A stretch of DNA of 64,000 bases from Hellea sp965224755 (GTDB taxonomy: Bacteria; Pseudomonadota; Alphaproteobacteria; Caulobacterales; Maricaulaceae). The translations under genes were made by a program, and so were the position numbers. Where the stretch lies: the NCBI GenBank assembly GCA_965224755.1, contig OZ245061.1, positions 620,001-684,000 on the forward strand. Direction: 5' to 3'. Positions 8,890 to 17,345 of the stretch are shown piece after piece; position 1 is the first letter of the stretch; the number at the start of each line of letters is the position of its first letter. The notes beneath the pieces were generated by a model. The model saw only the letters and a program-made list of their open reading frames with translations. It was not told the origin of the DNA and did no database searches.

Positions 8890-10155
8890 CTAGAGCCGCG
8901 CCGTAATTTTTACGGGCAAGCTTTCATAGCCCATGACGAAATTGGAAGGCACGCGTTTGGGCGGCCCAACCACTTCGATATGTTCAAAGCGCTTTAAAAT
9001 TTCTTCCCAGAGAATACGGATTTGCAATTCCGCGACATGGTTGCCCATACAGCGGTGAATGCCAAATCCGAAGGACAGGTGTTGCCGCGCACGGGCGCGG
9101 TCAATGATGAAGTGGTCGCCGTTTTCAATCACTTCTTCGTCGCGATTGCCCGAAACATACCACATCACAACACGGTCGCCTTTTTTAATCTTTTTGCCTC
9201 GAAATTCGATATCGCGCGTTGCCGTGCGCCGCATATGGCCGAGCGGGGTTTGAATGCGAATAATCTCGGAGACCATATTAGGAATCAGGCTCGGGTCAGC
9301 CTTTAGCTTTTTATATTCGCCCGGAAATTGATTAAGGTAATAAACACCGCCGGTCATGGAGTTACGCGAGGTGTCATTGCCGCCGACAATCAGCAGCATC
9401 AGATTACCAAGAAAATCCAGCGGATTATTGATCATATCTTTGGTATCTGGATTATGCGCCATCAGCGAAATAAAATCGAATTTTGGCGGGGCCGCCGCGC
9501 GCTCCGTCCACAGTTTTTGGAAATAGACCAAACATTCCATCAAAATTCCCCGCCGTTCTTCTTCCTCCATAACAAAATTACCGACTTGTTCGGCAGATGT
9601 CGCGGCGTCCGACCAAAAGGGGAGAAGGTGGCGCTCCTCCCACGGGAAATCAAATAAGGTCGCCAATAATTGAGTCGTCAGTTCAATCGAGACTCGCTCG
9701 ACCCAATTGAAAGTCTCCCCCACAGGCAAACTGTCCAGCACCTTGCCTGTGCGTTCCCGAATAAGCGGCTCAATATCGGCCAAGCGCGGTTTCGCCACGG
9801 CGGGCATGGCGGCCTTGCGCTGAACATCGTGGACGGGCGGATCTTTGGCGATAAACATGGTCGGTTCAAAATCCTCAAAAATATCGCCAATAACGATGTC
9901 TCGTTCGGACGAGAAATCCTGATAATTTTTGTCGATCTCGATAATGTCGTGAAATTTCGTGATCGACCAATAGCCGCCTGTCGGTCCGGTCGGCGACCAA
10001 TGGACGGGGGCTTCCTTGCGCAGACGTTTAAAATATTCGTGGTGTAGCTCATGTTCGAAAATCGCGCCGTCGCTGACATCCAGCGCTTCCAGCGGCACAG
10101 ACCAAGGATCGGCAAGACCCGTTTGCTCTAAAATGTTCTCAATTTTCCCCATCAT
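8890..10155 (-). CDS. Cytochrome P450, CYP153-like alkane/fatty-acid hydroxylase
   Basis: A 421-aa soluble bacterial P450. The heme loop HLSFGFGIHRCMGN places the axial Cys near residue 369, the I-helix is VGGNDTSRN, and the K-helix ExxR motif is SEIIR. MWYVSGNRDEEVIEN and the C-terminal AELQIRILWEEILKRFEHIEV followed by SNFVMGYESLPV are the kind of segments seen in CYP153 terminal alkane hydroxylases. CYP153 enzymes need a ferredoxin and a ferredoxin reductase, and neither lies next to it in this window. Alkane- or fatty-acid terminal hydroxylation would feed the beta-oxidation genes encoded nearby. The family assignment is from memory of conserved motifs and should be tested by phylogeny. 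Confidence 0.85.
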   Translation of the reverse strand: MMGKIENILEQTGLADPWSVPLEALDVSDGAIFEHELHHEYFKRLRKEAPVHWSPTGPTGGYWSITKFHDIIEIDKNYQDFSSERDIVIGDIFEDFEPTMFIAKDPPVHDVQRKAAMPAVAKPRLADIEPLIRERTGKVLDSLPVGETFNWVERVSIELTTQLLATLFDFPWEERHLLPFWSDAATSAEQVGNFVMEEEERRGILMECLVYFQKLWTERAAAPPKFDFISLMAHNPDTKDMINNPLDFLGNLMLLIVGGNDTSRNSMTGGVYYLNQFPGEYKKLKADPSLIPNMVSEIIRIQTPLGHMRRTATRDIEFRGKKIKKGDRVVMWYVSGNRDEEVIENGDHFIIDRARARQHLSFGFGIHRCMGNHVAELQIRILWEEILKRFEHIEVVGPPKRVPSNFVMGYESLPVKITARL

Positions 10156-10333
10156 CCCGACCTTGTTTTTCTTTCAGCTTAACCTGAACGCCAAAGCCGG
10201 TCAAATATCGGATTTATCGCGGGGCCAAGCGGATGATTCATTTGTTGAAACACGGGCTAGAATTGTTTACAGGCGGGCTTGAAATTCATATTACGCCCCT
10301 CATATGGGGCAAAAGAAACCTAGAGGGACCATA

Positions 10334-11179
10334 ATGGCCGAAACACCACAATCCGTCGCTGTCACTGGCAATGTCATGTTCTATAAGAATCCGCAGCCCA
10401 TGACCAAAGATAAACATGCCGGCTTCGGCGTCAAACAGATCGCGAAACCTTTTGAATTTATGGCTGATCAGCATTTCATGCCGCTAACCGCGCCTGAATT
10501 TGGCAGCGCCGCAGCGTCTTTCCCGATCATTTTTGCCGGCGAAGAGCGCAACCCTCTCGCCGTTATGGGCATTCGCTCCGGCGAAAACCTGTTCGTGACA
10601 GAGGGCCAATTTGCGCAGGATTTCTACATGCCCGCCTTTGCCCGCCGCTACCCATTCGTGCTTGCGGGCGACAAGGAAAATGATCGTTTTGTTGTCTGTG
10701 TTGATGAAGATGCAGAATGCGTGACAAATAAAACCCCGCAGCAAAAATTCTTTGAGGGTGACGAGACATCAGCTTTCACCAATGAGGCTTTTCAGTTTTT
10801 GCAAAATTTTGAGCGCGACCGCCAAGCCACTGATTTGATGATTAAGGCTTTTAAAGAGCTGGATTTATTTGAACAAAAAGAAATGAATTTCCAAGGCCAG
10901 AACCCTGACGGATCTCCTGCTGAGCGCCAGAAAATCGCCGATTATTTCGCCATCACCGAAGAGCGCCTCAAAGGTCTGTCCGCAGACAAACTCAAAGAGT
11001 TTAACGAAAATGGCTATCTCGCGGTTGCCCATGCCCATATGGTGTCGCTCGGCAATTGGCAGCGCCTCGTCAACATGACCCTGCGCCGCGCCGCCGAAGA
11101 CGCCGTTCCGGCAACAACAGCGACCAAGAAAAAAGCCTCAGACAAGAAAAAATCTGCGGCAAAAAAGAAGAAAAAGTAG
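10334..11179 (+). CDS. SapC-family protein with lysine-rich tail
   Basis: A 281-aa protein of the SapC family, named for an S-layer/secretion-associated gene and common in Caulobacter and relatives, with no established biochemical role. The middle has the conserved FPIIFAGEERNPLAVMGIRSG and FYMPAFARRYPFVL blocks. The last thirty or so residues are almost only Lys, Ala, Ser and Thr (ATKKKASDKKKSAAKKKKK), a basic unstructured tail that is unusual for the family and may bind nucleic acid or envelope anions. The start at ATG 10334 follows GAGGGACC. It is divergent from the P450. A hairpin terminator follows 21 bases after the stop. Confidence 0.86.
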   Translation: MAETPQSVAVTGNVMFYKNPQPMTKDKHAGFGVKQIAKPFEFMADQHFMPLTAPEFGSAAASFPIIFAGEERNPLAVMGIRSGENLFVTEGQFAQDFYMPAFARRYPFVLAGDKENDRFVVCVDEDAECVTNKTPQQKFFEGDETSAFTNEAFQFLQNFERDRQATDLMIKAFKELDLFEQKEMNFQGQNPDGSPAERQKIADYFAITEERLKGLSADKLKEFNENGYLAVAHAHMVSLGNWQRLVNMTLRRAAEDAVPATTATKKKASDKKKSAAKKKKK

Positions 11180-11200
11180 TCGCTTCGAAATTTTAAGAAA

Positions 11201-11226
11201 GCCCGCTCAGCAGAGCGGGTTTTTTT
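11201..11226 (+). terminator. Rho-independent terminator after sapC
   Basis: CCCGCTC (11202-11208) pairs with GAGCGGG (11213-11219) around AGCA, followed by seven T. The structure also has A-rich sequence on the other side, so it may terminate minus-strand transcripts too. Confidence 0.9.
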
Positions 11227-11464
11227 ATGGAATATTGAAGGTTCCATATTCATATATTTCCAGATCAGGTTCCACACCTACCGGGAGAGGATATAGATGA
11301 TCTGGGCCACAGGTTTCTCTTGGCTTCCCGTAATTGGTAATGTCTGCCTGACAGGCTCTCTTTCCCAAAAACCTTTCCCGTTCGCTTTCCAAAAGTGGAC
11401 GATACCGCTGAACAGACTGTAAGATTTTGAAATGCGAGATGCCCAATCCGAGCTTGTGTTTCAT
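11225..11464 (-). CDS. Doubtful small ORF, 79 aa, overlapping the previous one
   Basis: An unrecognised 79-aa frame beginning at the ATGA overlap with the upstream small ORF and ending inside the sapC terminator T-run. It has two cysteines (KRACQADIT, RETCGPDHLY) and a proline-rich, acidic tail. There is no match I recognise and no Shine-Dalgarno. It could be translated by coupling or could be a chance frame in an intergenic remnant. Confidence 0.3.
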   Translation of the reverse strand: MKHKLGLGISHFKILQSVQRYRPLLESERERFLGKRACQADITNYGKPRETCGPDHLYPLPVGVEPDLEIYEYGTFNIP

Positions 11465-11703
11465 CGGAACTTCATAGTTTTGTCGCTCGTGATCCGCATA
11501 AGTGATTTTGTTTTCATCCAGCCAAACACAAGCTTGATTGCCCCCTGCATACCAAACACCATTTTTGATCTCTCTGAAATGCGGCTCATCGCGAAGACTA
11601 AGATGAGAATGACAAGATCATGAATATCCAGAAATGCAAATTTTTGCTTATCCGCCTGTTTCCGGCGGCGGCGCTCCCAGCGATATGTCTTAGCTGTCCC
11701 CAT
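11461..11703 (-). CDS. Doubtful small ORF, 80 aa, very basic N-terminus
   Basis: An unrecognised 80-aa reading frame with a strongly basic start (YRWERRRRKQADKQK) and one hydrophobic stretch (DLVILILVFAM), compatible with a single membrane segment. It overlaps the next frame as ATGA, which is the only support for it being translated. There is no convincing ribosome-binding site. It starts at an inverted repeat, ATACCC / GGGTAT (11702-11720), that covers its own start codon. The stretch 11228-11754 is otherwise empty of recognisable genes and slightly AT-richer than its neighbours. Low confidence. Confidence 0.35.
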   Translation of the reverse strand: MGTAKTYRWERRRRKQADKQKFAFLDIHDLVILILVFAMSRISERSKMVFGMQGAIKLVFGWMKTKSLMRITSDKTMKFR

Positions 11704-11754
11704 ACCCTTTATATGGGTATTGTTTTTTAATTTTAAAGAGAAGGTTGTGTGCCC

Positions 11755-13338
11755 TTAAGCTCGGTCTGCCGCCATAACCAATTTTCGGTAATCTTTTAGG
11801 TCGCCGTCATAGCGCCGCGCGCGGCCATTCTTGACCAACCATAATCTATCGGCCGTGGCTTCGGCGAGGTAGACATCATGAGTGATGAGCAGCACTGCGC
11901 CGGGGAAATCATTGAGCGCGTAAATCAAAGCTTCGCGGCTATCAATATCCAGATGTGAGGTTGGCTCGTCCAGAATAAGGATATGCGGACGTTCAATCGC
12001 CATAAGGCCCAATAGAAGCCGCACTTTCTCACCGCCGGAGAGTTTCTCGACATTAGTTTCAACCTTCTCATGCGAGAACCCCATCTGCGCAGCCGCGCCG
12101 CGCTGTTTGGATTCGGGCAGGTCTTTGGGCAGAGCGCGGGCGACATGGTTAAGCACGGTTTCGCCTTCGGTGAGCTCGTCGAGTTGGTCTTGCGAGAAAT
12201 AACCGATACGGATTTTTCGGGGGGCTTTACGGGTGCCTGCCATAAGCGGCAATCGCTCAGCAATAGATTTAACTAAAGTCGTCTTGCCCTGACCATTGGC
12301 CCCGACAATGGCAATCCTATCATCGGGATCAAGCCGTAGATTGACGTTTTTGAGGATCAATGCATCTTCGCCGTAACCCAAATCCGCATTCTCCAATTCG
12401 AGCATAGGCGGGGCGAGTTTTTCCTTCGGGCCGGGGAAGTTAAACGGCGTCGTCCGCTCGGCTATGGGAATCGAAATTTCCTGCATCTTTTCTAGCATCT
12501 TGACGCGGGATTGGGCTTGCCGGGCTTTAGAGGCTTTGGCTTTGAAGCGGTCAACGAAAGCTTGCAGATGGGCGCGGTCGGCATCTTGCTTGGATTTTTG
12601 GGATTCGAGCTGCGCCGTCTTGGCGGCTTGTAGCTTCATCCAATCATCATAACCGCCCGGCGTGACCGTCAGTTTTTGATGTTCCAAAGCCAGCGTATGG
12701 GTGACGCAGCGATTGAGCATTTCGCGGTCATGCGAGACCATAATCACCGTATGCGGATATTTTTTCAGGTAACCTTCAAGCCAGACCGCGCCTTCAAGGT
12801 CAAGATAGTTGGTGGGCTCGTCCAGCAATAGCACATCGGGCTCCGAAACGAGCACGCCGGCAATCGCCGCGCGCATGCGCCAGCCGCCGGAAAACTCTTT
12901 CGTGGCGCGGTAAAAGTCATCATCCGAAAACCCAAGCCCGTGCAGCACCACGGCGGCGCGCGTATCTGCCGTCCAAGCGTCAATATCTATGAGCCGTGTG
13001 TGAATTTCGGCAATGCGGTCAGGATCGACGGCGGTTTCGGACTCTGCCATCAGCGCATGGCGCTCCGTATCGGCGGCCAAAACGACATCCATAATCGTGT
13101 CGTCCGTTGCCGCCACCTCCTGAGCCACCCAGCCCAATTTTGCGCCTTTATTCATGCGAATGGAATCATCGCCGGAAGGGTCTTCGACCTCCTCGCGGAT
13201 GAGCCGGAGCAGAGTTGATTTCCCCGTCCCGTTACGCCCGATAAGCCCGACCTTCCAGCCGGACGCAATCTGCGCCGAAGCCCCGGAAAAGAGCGGTCGC
13301 GCCTGAACGCGGTAATCAAGGTCAGTAATTGTCAACAT
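11755..13338 (-). CDS. ABC-F family ATPase (Uup/YheS-like)
   Basis: A 527-aa protein with two ABC ATPase domains in tandem and no membrane segments, the hallmark of ABC-F translation factors. Domain 1 has Walker A LIGRNGTGKST (about residue 32), signature EFSGGWRMR and Walker B VLLLDEPTNYLD. Domain 2 has IVGANGQGKTT, KLSGGEKVR and ILILDEPTSHLD. The basic linker (SKQDADRAHLQAFVDRFKAK and following) is the interdomain P-site tRNA motif region. Such proteins bind the ribosome and resolve stalled states, and some confer antibiotic tolerance. It sits alone, divergent from the DUF3179 gene. Confidence 0.93.
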   Translation of the reverse strand: MLTITDLDYRVQARPLFSGASAQIASGWKVGLIGRNGTGKSTLLRLIREEVEDPSGDDSIRMNKGAKLGWVAQEVAATDDTIMDVVLAADTERHALMAESETAVDPDRIAEIHTRLIDIDAWTADTRAAVVLHGLGFSDDDFYRATKEFSGGWRMRAAIAGVLVSEPDVLLLDEPTNYLDLEGAVWLEGYLKKYPHTVIMVSHDREMLNRCVTHTLALEHQKLTVTPGGYDDWMKLQAAKTAQLESQKSKQDADRAHLQAFVDRFKAKASKARQAQSRVKMLEKMQEISIPIAERTTPFNFPGPKEKLAPPMLELENADLGYGEDALILKNVNLRLDPDDRIAIVGANGQGKTTLVKSIAERLPLMAGTRKAPRKIRIGYFSQDQLDELTEGETVLNHVARALPKDLPESKQRGAAAQMGFSHEKVETNVEKLSGGEKVRLLLGLMAIERPHILILDEPTSHLDIDSREALIYALNDFPGAVLLITHDVYLAEATADRLWLVKNGRARRYDGDLKDYRKLVMAADRA

Positions 13339-13493
13339 GCGCGGGTCTCTAGCGGGGGCAGGGGAAAAGGCAAGGGGCGATTGCGGTTGAGGGCGAATTC
13401 TAAGCCGTGTCGCGAAACTGTGAACAGCCTTGATTGGCGCTTTGCAGCTCTCTGGCTTATTTCAAAGGGAAGGGAGCTGGATACGGAGTTTCT

Positions 13494-14468
13494 ATGGCAG
13501 CCAAAATTACAGTCCTATGTTTGGCCTTCCTTGCGCTTTTGTTGGCGGCTCCGGGTTATGCCGCCTCTTGGCCGAATAAACCCCAATGGCAAAATACAGA
13601 TTTTTCGAGCTTTAGCGCTCCGGCAGAAGAGTTCCTGCCCGGCGGGCCCGGCAAAGACGGCATTCGCGCGGTTGACCATCCGGAATTCCAGCCCATCGGA
13701 GACGCCGATATTGATGGCCGTGAACCGGTAATTTTATTGCGCGAGAAAGGCGATATTCGGGCCTATCCTTTGTCGATCATAATCCACCATGAAATTGTCA
13801 ATGATATCATTGCCGGGCGGCCTGTGGCCGTCACCTATTGCCCGCTTTGCAATGCCGCCATTGTCTTTGACCGCCGCGTGGACGGGCGCATTAGAAGCTT
13901 TGGCGTCACAGGGATTTTGCGCAATGCCGATCTTGTTATGTATGACCGGGAGACGGAAAGCTGGTGGCAGCAATTTACCGGCGAGGCAATTGTCGGCGCG
14001 CGCACCGGCCATGTTCTGACGCGCCTGCCCGCGCCGCTGATATCCTTTGATCAATTTAAACAGGCTTATCCCAAGGGAATGGTTTTAAAACCGCCTTTTC
14101 CGGGACGCTACCGTTATGGCCGCAATCCCTATATTCATTATGATAGCTCAAACGGTATGTTTAATGTCTTTGCCCGCCTGCCGCGCGGGTTTTCGCGTAT
14201 GGAACGTGTTGTCGTTGTCGGTGATCAGGCGTGGCGGTTAAGCGCGCTGGCCAAAGCGGGCAGGATTGAGCAAGGGGATATTCGCCTGAGCTGGCAACCA
14301 GGTCAGGCTTCGGCTTTGGATAGCGGGCGCATCGCGGATGGCCGCGATGTCGGCACGATTAGGGCCGAGCGAAAAAACGCTGACGGCGCGTGGCAAGAGG
14401 CGATCTATGACGTCACTTTCGCCTTCGCCTTCGCCGCCTTCAAGCCGGACGGAATCTGGCATGATTAA
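13494..14468 (+). CDS. DUF3179 exported protein
   Basis: A 324-aa protein with a clear signal peptide (MAAKITVLCLAFLALLLAAP, cleavage after GYA). The mature part has the DUF3179 signature VTYCPLCNAAIVFDR, a CxxC in a conserved context that may bind metal or cycle as a disulfide. The family has no known enzymatic activity. The start at 13494 follows GGAG; the longer frame from 13434 would add a stretch before the signal peptide and is unlikely. It precedes a DsbD-like thiol reductase and a redoxin, so a role with periplasmic thiols is a fair inference, supported only by the CPLC motif and context. Confidence 0.88.
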   Translation: MAAKITVLCLAFLALLLAAPGYAASWPNKPQWQNTDFSSFSAPAEEFLPGGPGKDGIRAVDHPEFQPIGDADIDGREPVILLREKGDIRAYPLSIIIHHEIVNDIIAGRPVAVTYCPLCNAAIVFDRRVDGRIRSFGVTGILRNADLVMYDRETESWWQQFTGEAIVGARTGHVLTRLPAPLISFDQFKQAYPKGMVLKPPFPGRYRYGRNPYIHYDSSNGMFNVFARLPRGFSRMERVVVVGDQAWRLSALAKAGRIEQGDIRLSWQPGQASALDSGRIADGRDVGTIRAERKNADGAWQEAIYDVTFAFAFAAFKPDGIWHD

Positions 14469-14553
14469 ATGGCTCTGACCCTAGGTCTCACATCCGCGTG
14501 AGTCTCCGTATTCGCCATTAGATTTATTAATCACCTGACGTTATAAGGTGCGC

Positions 14554-16614
14554 ATGTTGAGCATGATCCGTATATTATTTTTGGCAATTATGATATCGGC
14601 GGCCGCCCTGCCTGCGCTCGCCCGCCAGTCTATTCCTGTGGATACGGGCAAGGTGACGGCGAGCCTTGTCAGTTCTCATGACAGCGTTGCGCCGGGCGGC
14701 AGTTTTTACATTGCCCTGCGCACACAGCTTGACGACCATTGGCATACTTATTGGCGTAATCCCGGCGATAGCGGCGAACCTGTGCAGATTGACTGGGTTC
14801 TGCCTGAAGGCGTAACGGCGGGGAGAATTAATTGGCCGCTGCCCAAGACGGTGCCAACGGGGCCGATTATCAATTACGGGTTTGAAGGCGCGCCGCTCTT
14901 TCCTGTGAAGTTTACCGTGAGCGCAGACGCAGAGCCTGGCTCGGTCATTAACATCACAGCGAATTTTTATTATTTGGTCTGCAAAGATGTCTGTATCCCT
15001 GAAAAAGGCAATGTGAGCTTGCCGATTGCGATTGGCGAGATGGCTGAAGATATTGGCTGGAAGACCGAAATTGACGCGGCGCTCGCGGCCACGCCGAGGC
15101 GCGGCGGGGTTCAAGGCGCGATTAAAAAATCTGGCGATGTCTTGGAGATGAGTTTTGCAAATCTGCCCGAAGGGGATTTCTCCGGCGCTTATTTCTTTCC
15201 CTATGACCAAGGTGTGCTCTTACATAGCGATCCCCAAAATATTGTGCGCGGGAGCAGCGGACTGCGCCTGACGACCAAACCTGACTATGCGTGGGACAGC
15301 GCCACGCCAAAAATCTTTGAGGGCGTTTTGACCTATCAATCCGGCGGGGAGACCGTCGGGACTAATATTGCGCTGGCGGTCGGGAGCTCTATTGATATTG
15401 GTGCCGCTGCCACGCCCAAAGCGGCGGTTGGCGGGGTAACCCTCTGGACGGCGATTATCGGCGCACTAATCGGCGGGCTTATCCTTAATCTCATGCCGTG
15501 TGTATTCCCGGTCATTTCCATCAAGGCGCTGTCCATTGCTAAATCCGCGCATGGCGAGCGGTCAAAAATCCGCCGCGAGGCTTGGCTTTACACGGCGGGC
15601 GTTATGGCCACTTTCCTTTTACTGACAATCGCTTTGCTGGCGTTGAAAGCGGGCGGGTCGGAAATCGGCTGGGGGTTCCAGCTACAATCGCCGAAAGTGG
15701 TAGCGGTATTGGCGGTTCTGCTTTTTGTCATTGGCCTGAACTTAATCGGTGCTTTCGAGTTTGGCACGGGGCTGCAAAATACAGGCACTGAGCTGACGCA
15801 AAAATCCGGAGCCGCAGGCAGTTTCTTTACCGGCGCGCTCGCCGTTATCGTCGCCACGCCTTGCACCGCGCCCTTTATGGCGGGGGCTGTTGGCTATGCG
15901 CTGGCCCAGCCTGCGCTCATAACGCTGGCCGTGTTTATGGCGCTGGCGATTGGCTTTGCGCTACCTTTCTTGCTGATCGCCTATATGCCGGGGCTGCTGT
16001 CAAAACTACCCAAGCCGGGGCCGTGGATGGCGCGGTTTAAGGAAATTCTTGCCTTTCCCATGTTTGCTGCCGCAATCTGGCTGGTCTGGGTGTTGAGCCT
16101 GCAAGCGGGCGAGGGCGGCGTGCTCTATGCGTTGCTGGCTATGCTCGCAGCCGGGCTCGCGATCTGGTTTTTCAAAGGCAAGAGCCTGCTCGGGAAGGCC
16201 CTTGGTCTGGTTTCCGTTCTGGCGGCTATAGCCATTCCTGTTTCCATCACCGCCAACGCTGCACCAGAAAACTTATCAAGCGAGGCGTGGTCGCATCAAC
16301 GCGTGGCGGAACTTCAAGCCGAAGGCCGCCCGATATTCGTAGATTTCACCGCCGCTTGGTGCGTGACCTGTAAAGTCAACGAGAAACTTGTGCTTGGCCA
16401 AACCCGCACAGAAAAGCTTTTCAAAGACACCAATACAGCCTTTCTCGTCGCCGACTGGACGAATAAAAACGACGTTATCGCGGCAGAATTGGCCAAATAT
16501 GGTCGCGCGGGCGTGCCGCTTTATCTGGTCTATCATCAAAACTCCGTGAACCCTGTGATTTTACCTCAAGTTTTGAGCTATGATGTGATAAGAGAGGCTA
16601 TCGCCGGGGGCTGA
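14554..16614 (+). CDS. DsbD/ScsB-like membrane thiol:disulfide reductase
   Basis: A protein of about 686 aa with a signal peptide (ending ALARQ). It has a periplasmic DsbD-alpha-like domain with YYLVCKDVCIPEKG (the two Cys), then an integral membrane domain with NLMPCVFPVISIKALSIAKS and VATPCTAPFMAG (the pair of membrane cysteines), then a C-terminal thioredoxin-like domain with DFTAAWCVTCKVNEKLVL. This is the full electron-transfer chain from cytoplasm to periplasm: thioredoxin, membrane Cys pair, thioredoxin-like, alpha domain. It feeds reducing power to partners such as the redoxin encoded next. The start is uncertain between GTG 14548, ATG 14554 and ATG 14563; 14554 has AAGG five bases upstream. 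Confidence 0.92.
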   Translation: MLSMIRILFLAIMISAAALPALARQSIPVDTGKVTASLVSSHDSVAPGGSFYIALRTQLDDHWHTYWRNPGDSGEPVQIDWVLPEGVTAGRINWPLPKTVPTGPIINYGFEGAPLFPVKFTVSADAEPGSVINITANFYYLVCKDVCIPEKGNVSLPIAIGEMAEDIGWKTEIDAALAATPRRGGVQGAIKKSGDVLEMSFANLPEGDFSGAYFFPYDQGVLLHSDPQNIVRGSSGLRLTTKPDYAWDSATPKIFEGVLTYQSGGETVGTNIALAVGSSIDIGAAATPKAAVGGVTLWTAIIGALIGGLILNLMPCVFPVISIKALSIAKSAHGERSKIRREAWLYTAGVMATFLLLTIALLALKAGGSEIGWGFQLQSPKVVAVLAVLLFVIGLNLIGAFEFGTGLQNTGTELTQKSGAAGSFFTGALAVIVATPCTAPFMAGAVGYALAQPALITLAVFMALAIGFALPFLLIAYMPGLLSKLPKPGPWMARFKEILAFPMFAAAIWLVWVLSLQAGEGGVLYALLAMLAAGLAIWFFKGKSLLGKALGLVSVLAAIAIPVSITANAAPENLSSEAWSHQRVAELQAEGRPIFVDFTAAWCVTCKVNEKLVLGQTRTEKLFKDTNTAFLVADWTNKNDVIAAELAKYGRAGVPLYLVYHQNSVNPVILPQVLSYDVIREAIAGG

Positions 16615-16632
16615 TATAAAGGAGAAAGACTG

Positions 16633-17253
16633 ATGAATTTTTCAAAAACATGTTTTGCGGCGCTCGCCATATCCGCTTTAGCGCTCGCAGCGCCCGCCAG
16701 TGCCAAGATCGCAACAGGGTCTAATGTCTCTGATATGAGCGTCACGGATTCTAACGGCGCGGTGCATAACCTCTCTGATTTTGCCGGAAAGAAAGTCGTG
16801 CTCGAATGGACAAATCACGGCTGTCCCTATGTCAAAAAACATTACTCCACCGACAATATGCAAAAGACGCAGAAACTGGCGACAGCGGATAATGATACGG
16901 TCTGGCTCACGGTTGTTTCCAGCGCGCCCGGCAAGCAAGGTCATGTTACAGGCGCGGAGGCAAACCAATTGACCACCTCGCGCGGCGCCGAGCCTACCGC
17001 TGTTATCCTCGATCCTTCCGGCACAATGGGCCGCACGTTCGAGGCTAAAACAACGCCGCATATGTATATTATCGACGCCGCCCAGACCCTCGTCTATCAA
17101 GGCGCGATTGATGATAACCGCTCGGCCAGCCCGTCATCTGTTGCCGGGGCTAAGAACTATGTGTCGGCAGCGCTCGCGGATATGAAAGCAGGACAGGCTG
17201 TGACGGACGCCGAAACCGCGCCCTATGGCTGCTCGGTAAAATACGGCTCTTAA
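16633..17253 (+). CDS. Exported redoxin (AhpC/TSA-like, one active-site Cys)
   Basis: A 206-aa protein with signal peptide MNFSKTCFAALAISALALAA (cut after ASA), then a thioredoxin fold with WTNHGCPYVKKHYST. The CxxxK context has a single peroxidatic-type Cys instead of CxxC, and a second Cys (YGCSVKYG) lies near the C-terminus. It is likely a periplasmic peroxiredoxin-like reductant consumer, recycled by the DsbD/ScsB-like protein encoded 18 bases upstream on the same strand. AAGGAG precedes the ATG. A terminator lies about 30 bases after the stop. Confidence 0.85.
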   Translation: MNFSKTCFAALAISALALAAPASAKIATGSNVSDMSVTDSNGAVHNLSDFAGKKVVLEWTNHGCPYVKKHYSTDNMQKTQKLATADNDTVWLTVVSSAPGKQGHVTGAEANQLTTSRGAEPTAVILDPSGTMGRTFEAKTTPHMYIIDAAQTLVYQGAIDDNRSASPSSVAGAKNYVSAALADMKAGQAVTDAETAPYGCSVKYGS

Positions 17254-17282
17254 ATCACCCTCCACTTGATTTAAGCCCTAGG

Positions 17283-17310
17283 CCCCGCCGCTTCGGCAGC
17301 GGGGTTTTTT
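17283..17310 (+). terminator. Rho-independent terminator after the redoxin gene
   Basis: CCCCGCCGC pairs with GCAGCGGGG (one mismatch) around a TTCG loop, then six T. It ends the dsbD-redoxin unit before pgi. Confidence 0.88.
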
Positions 17311-17345
17311 ATTGCGCATTGGCGTAACTCCCCTAAAACGCCCTT

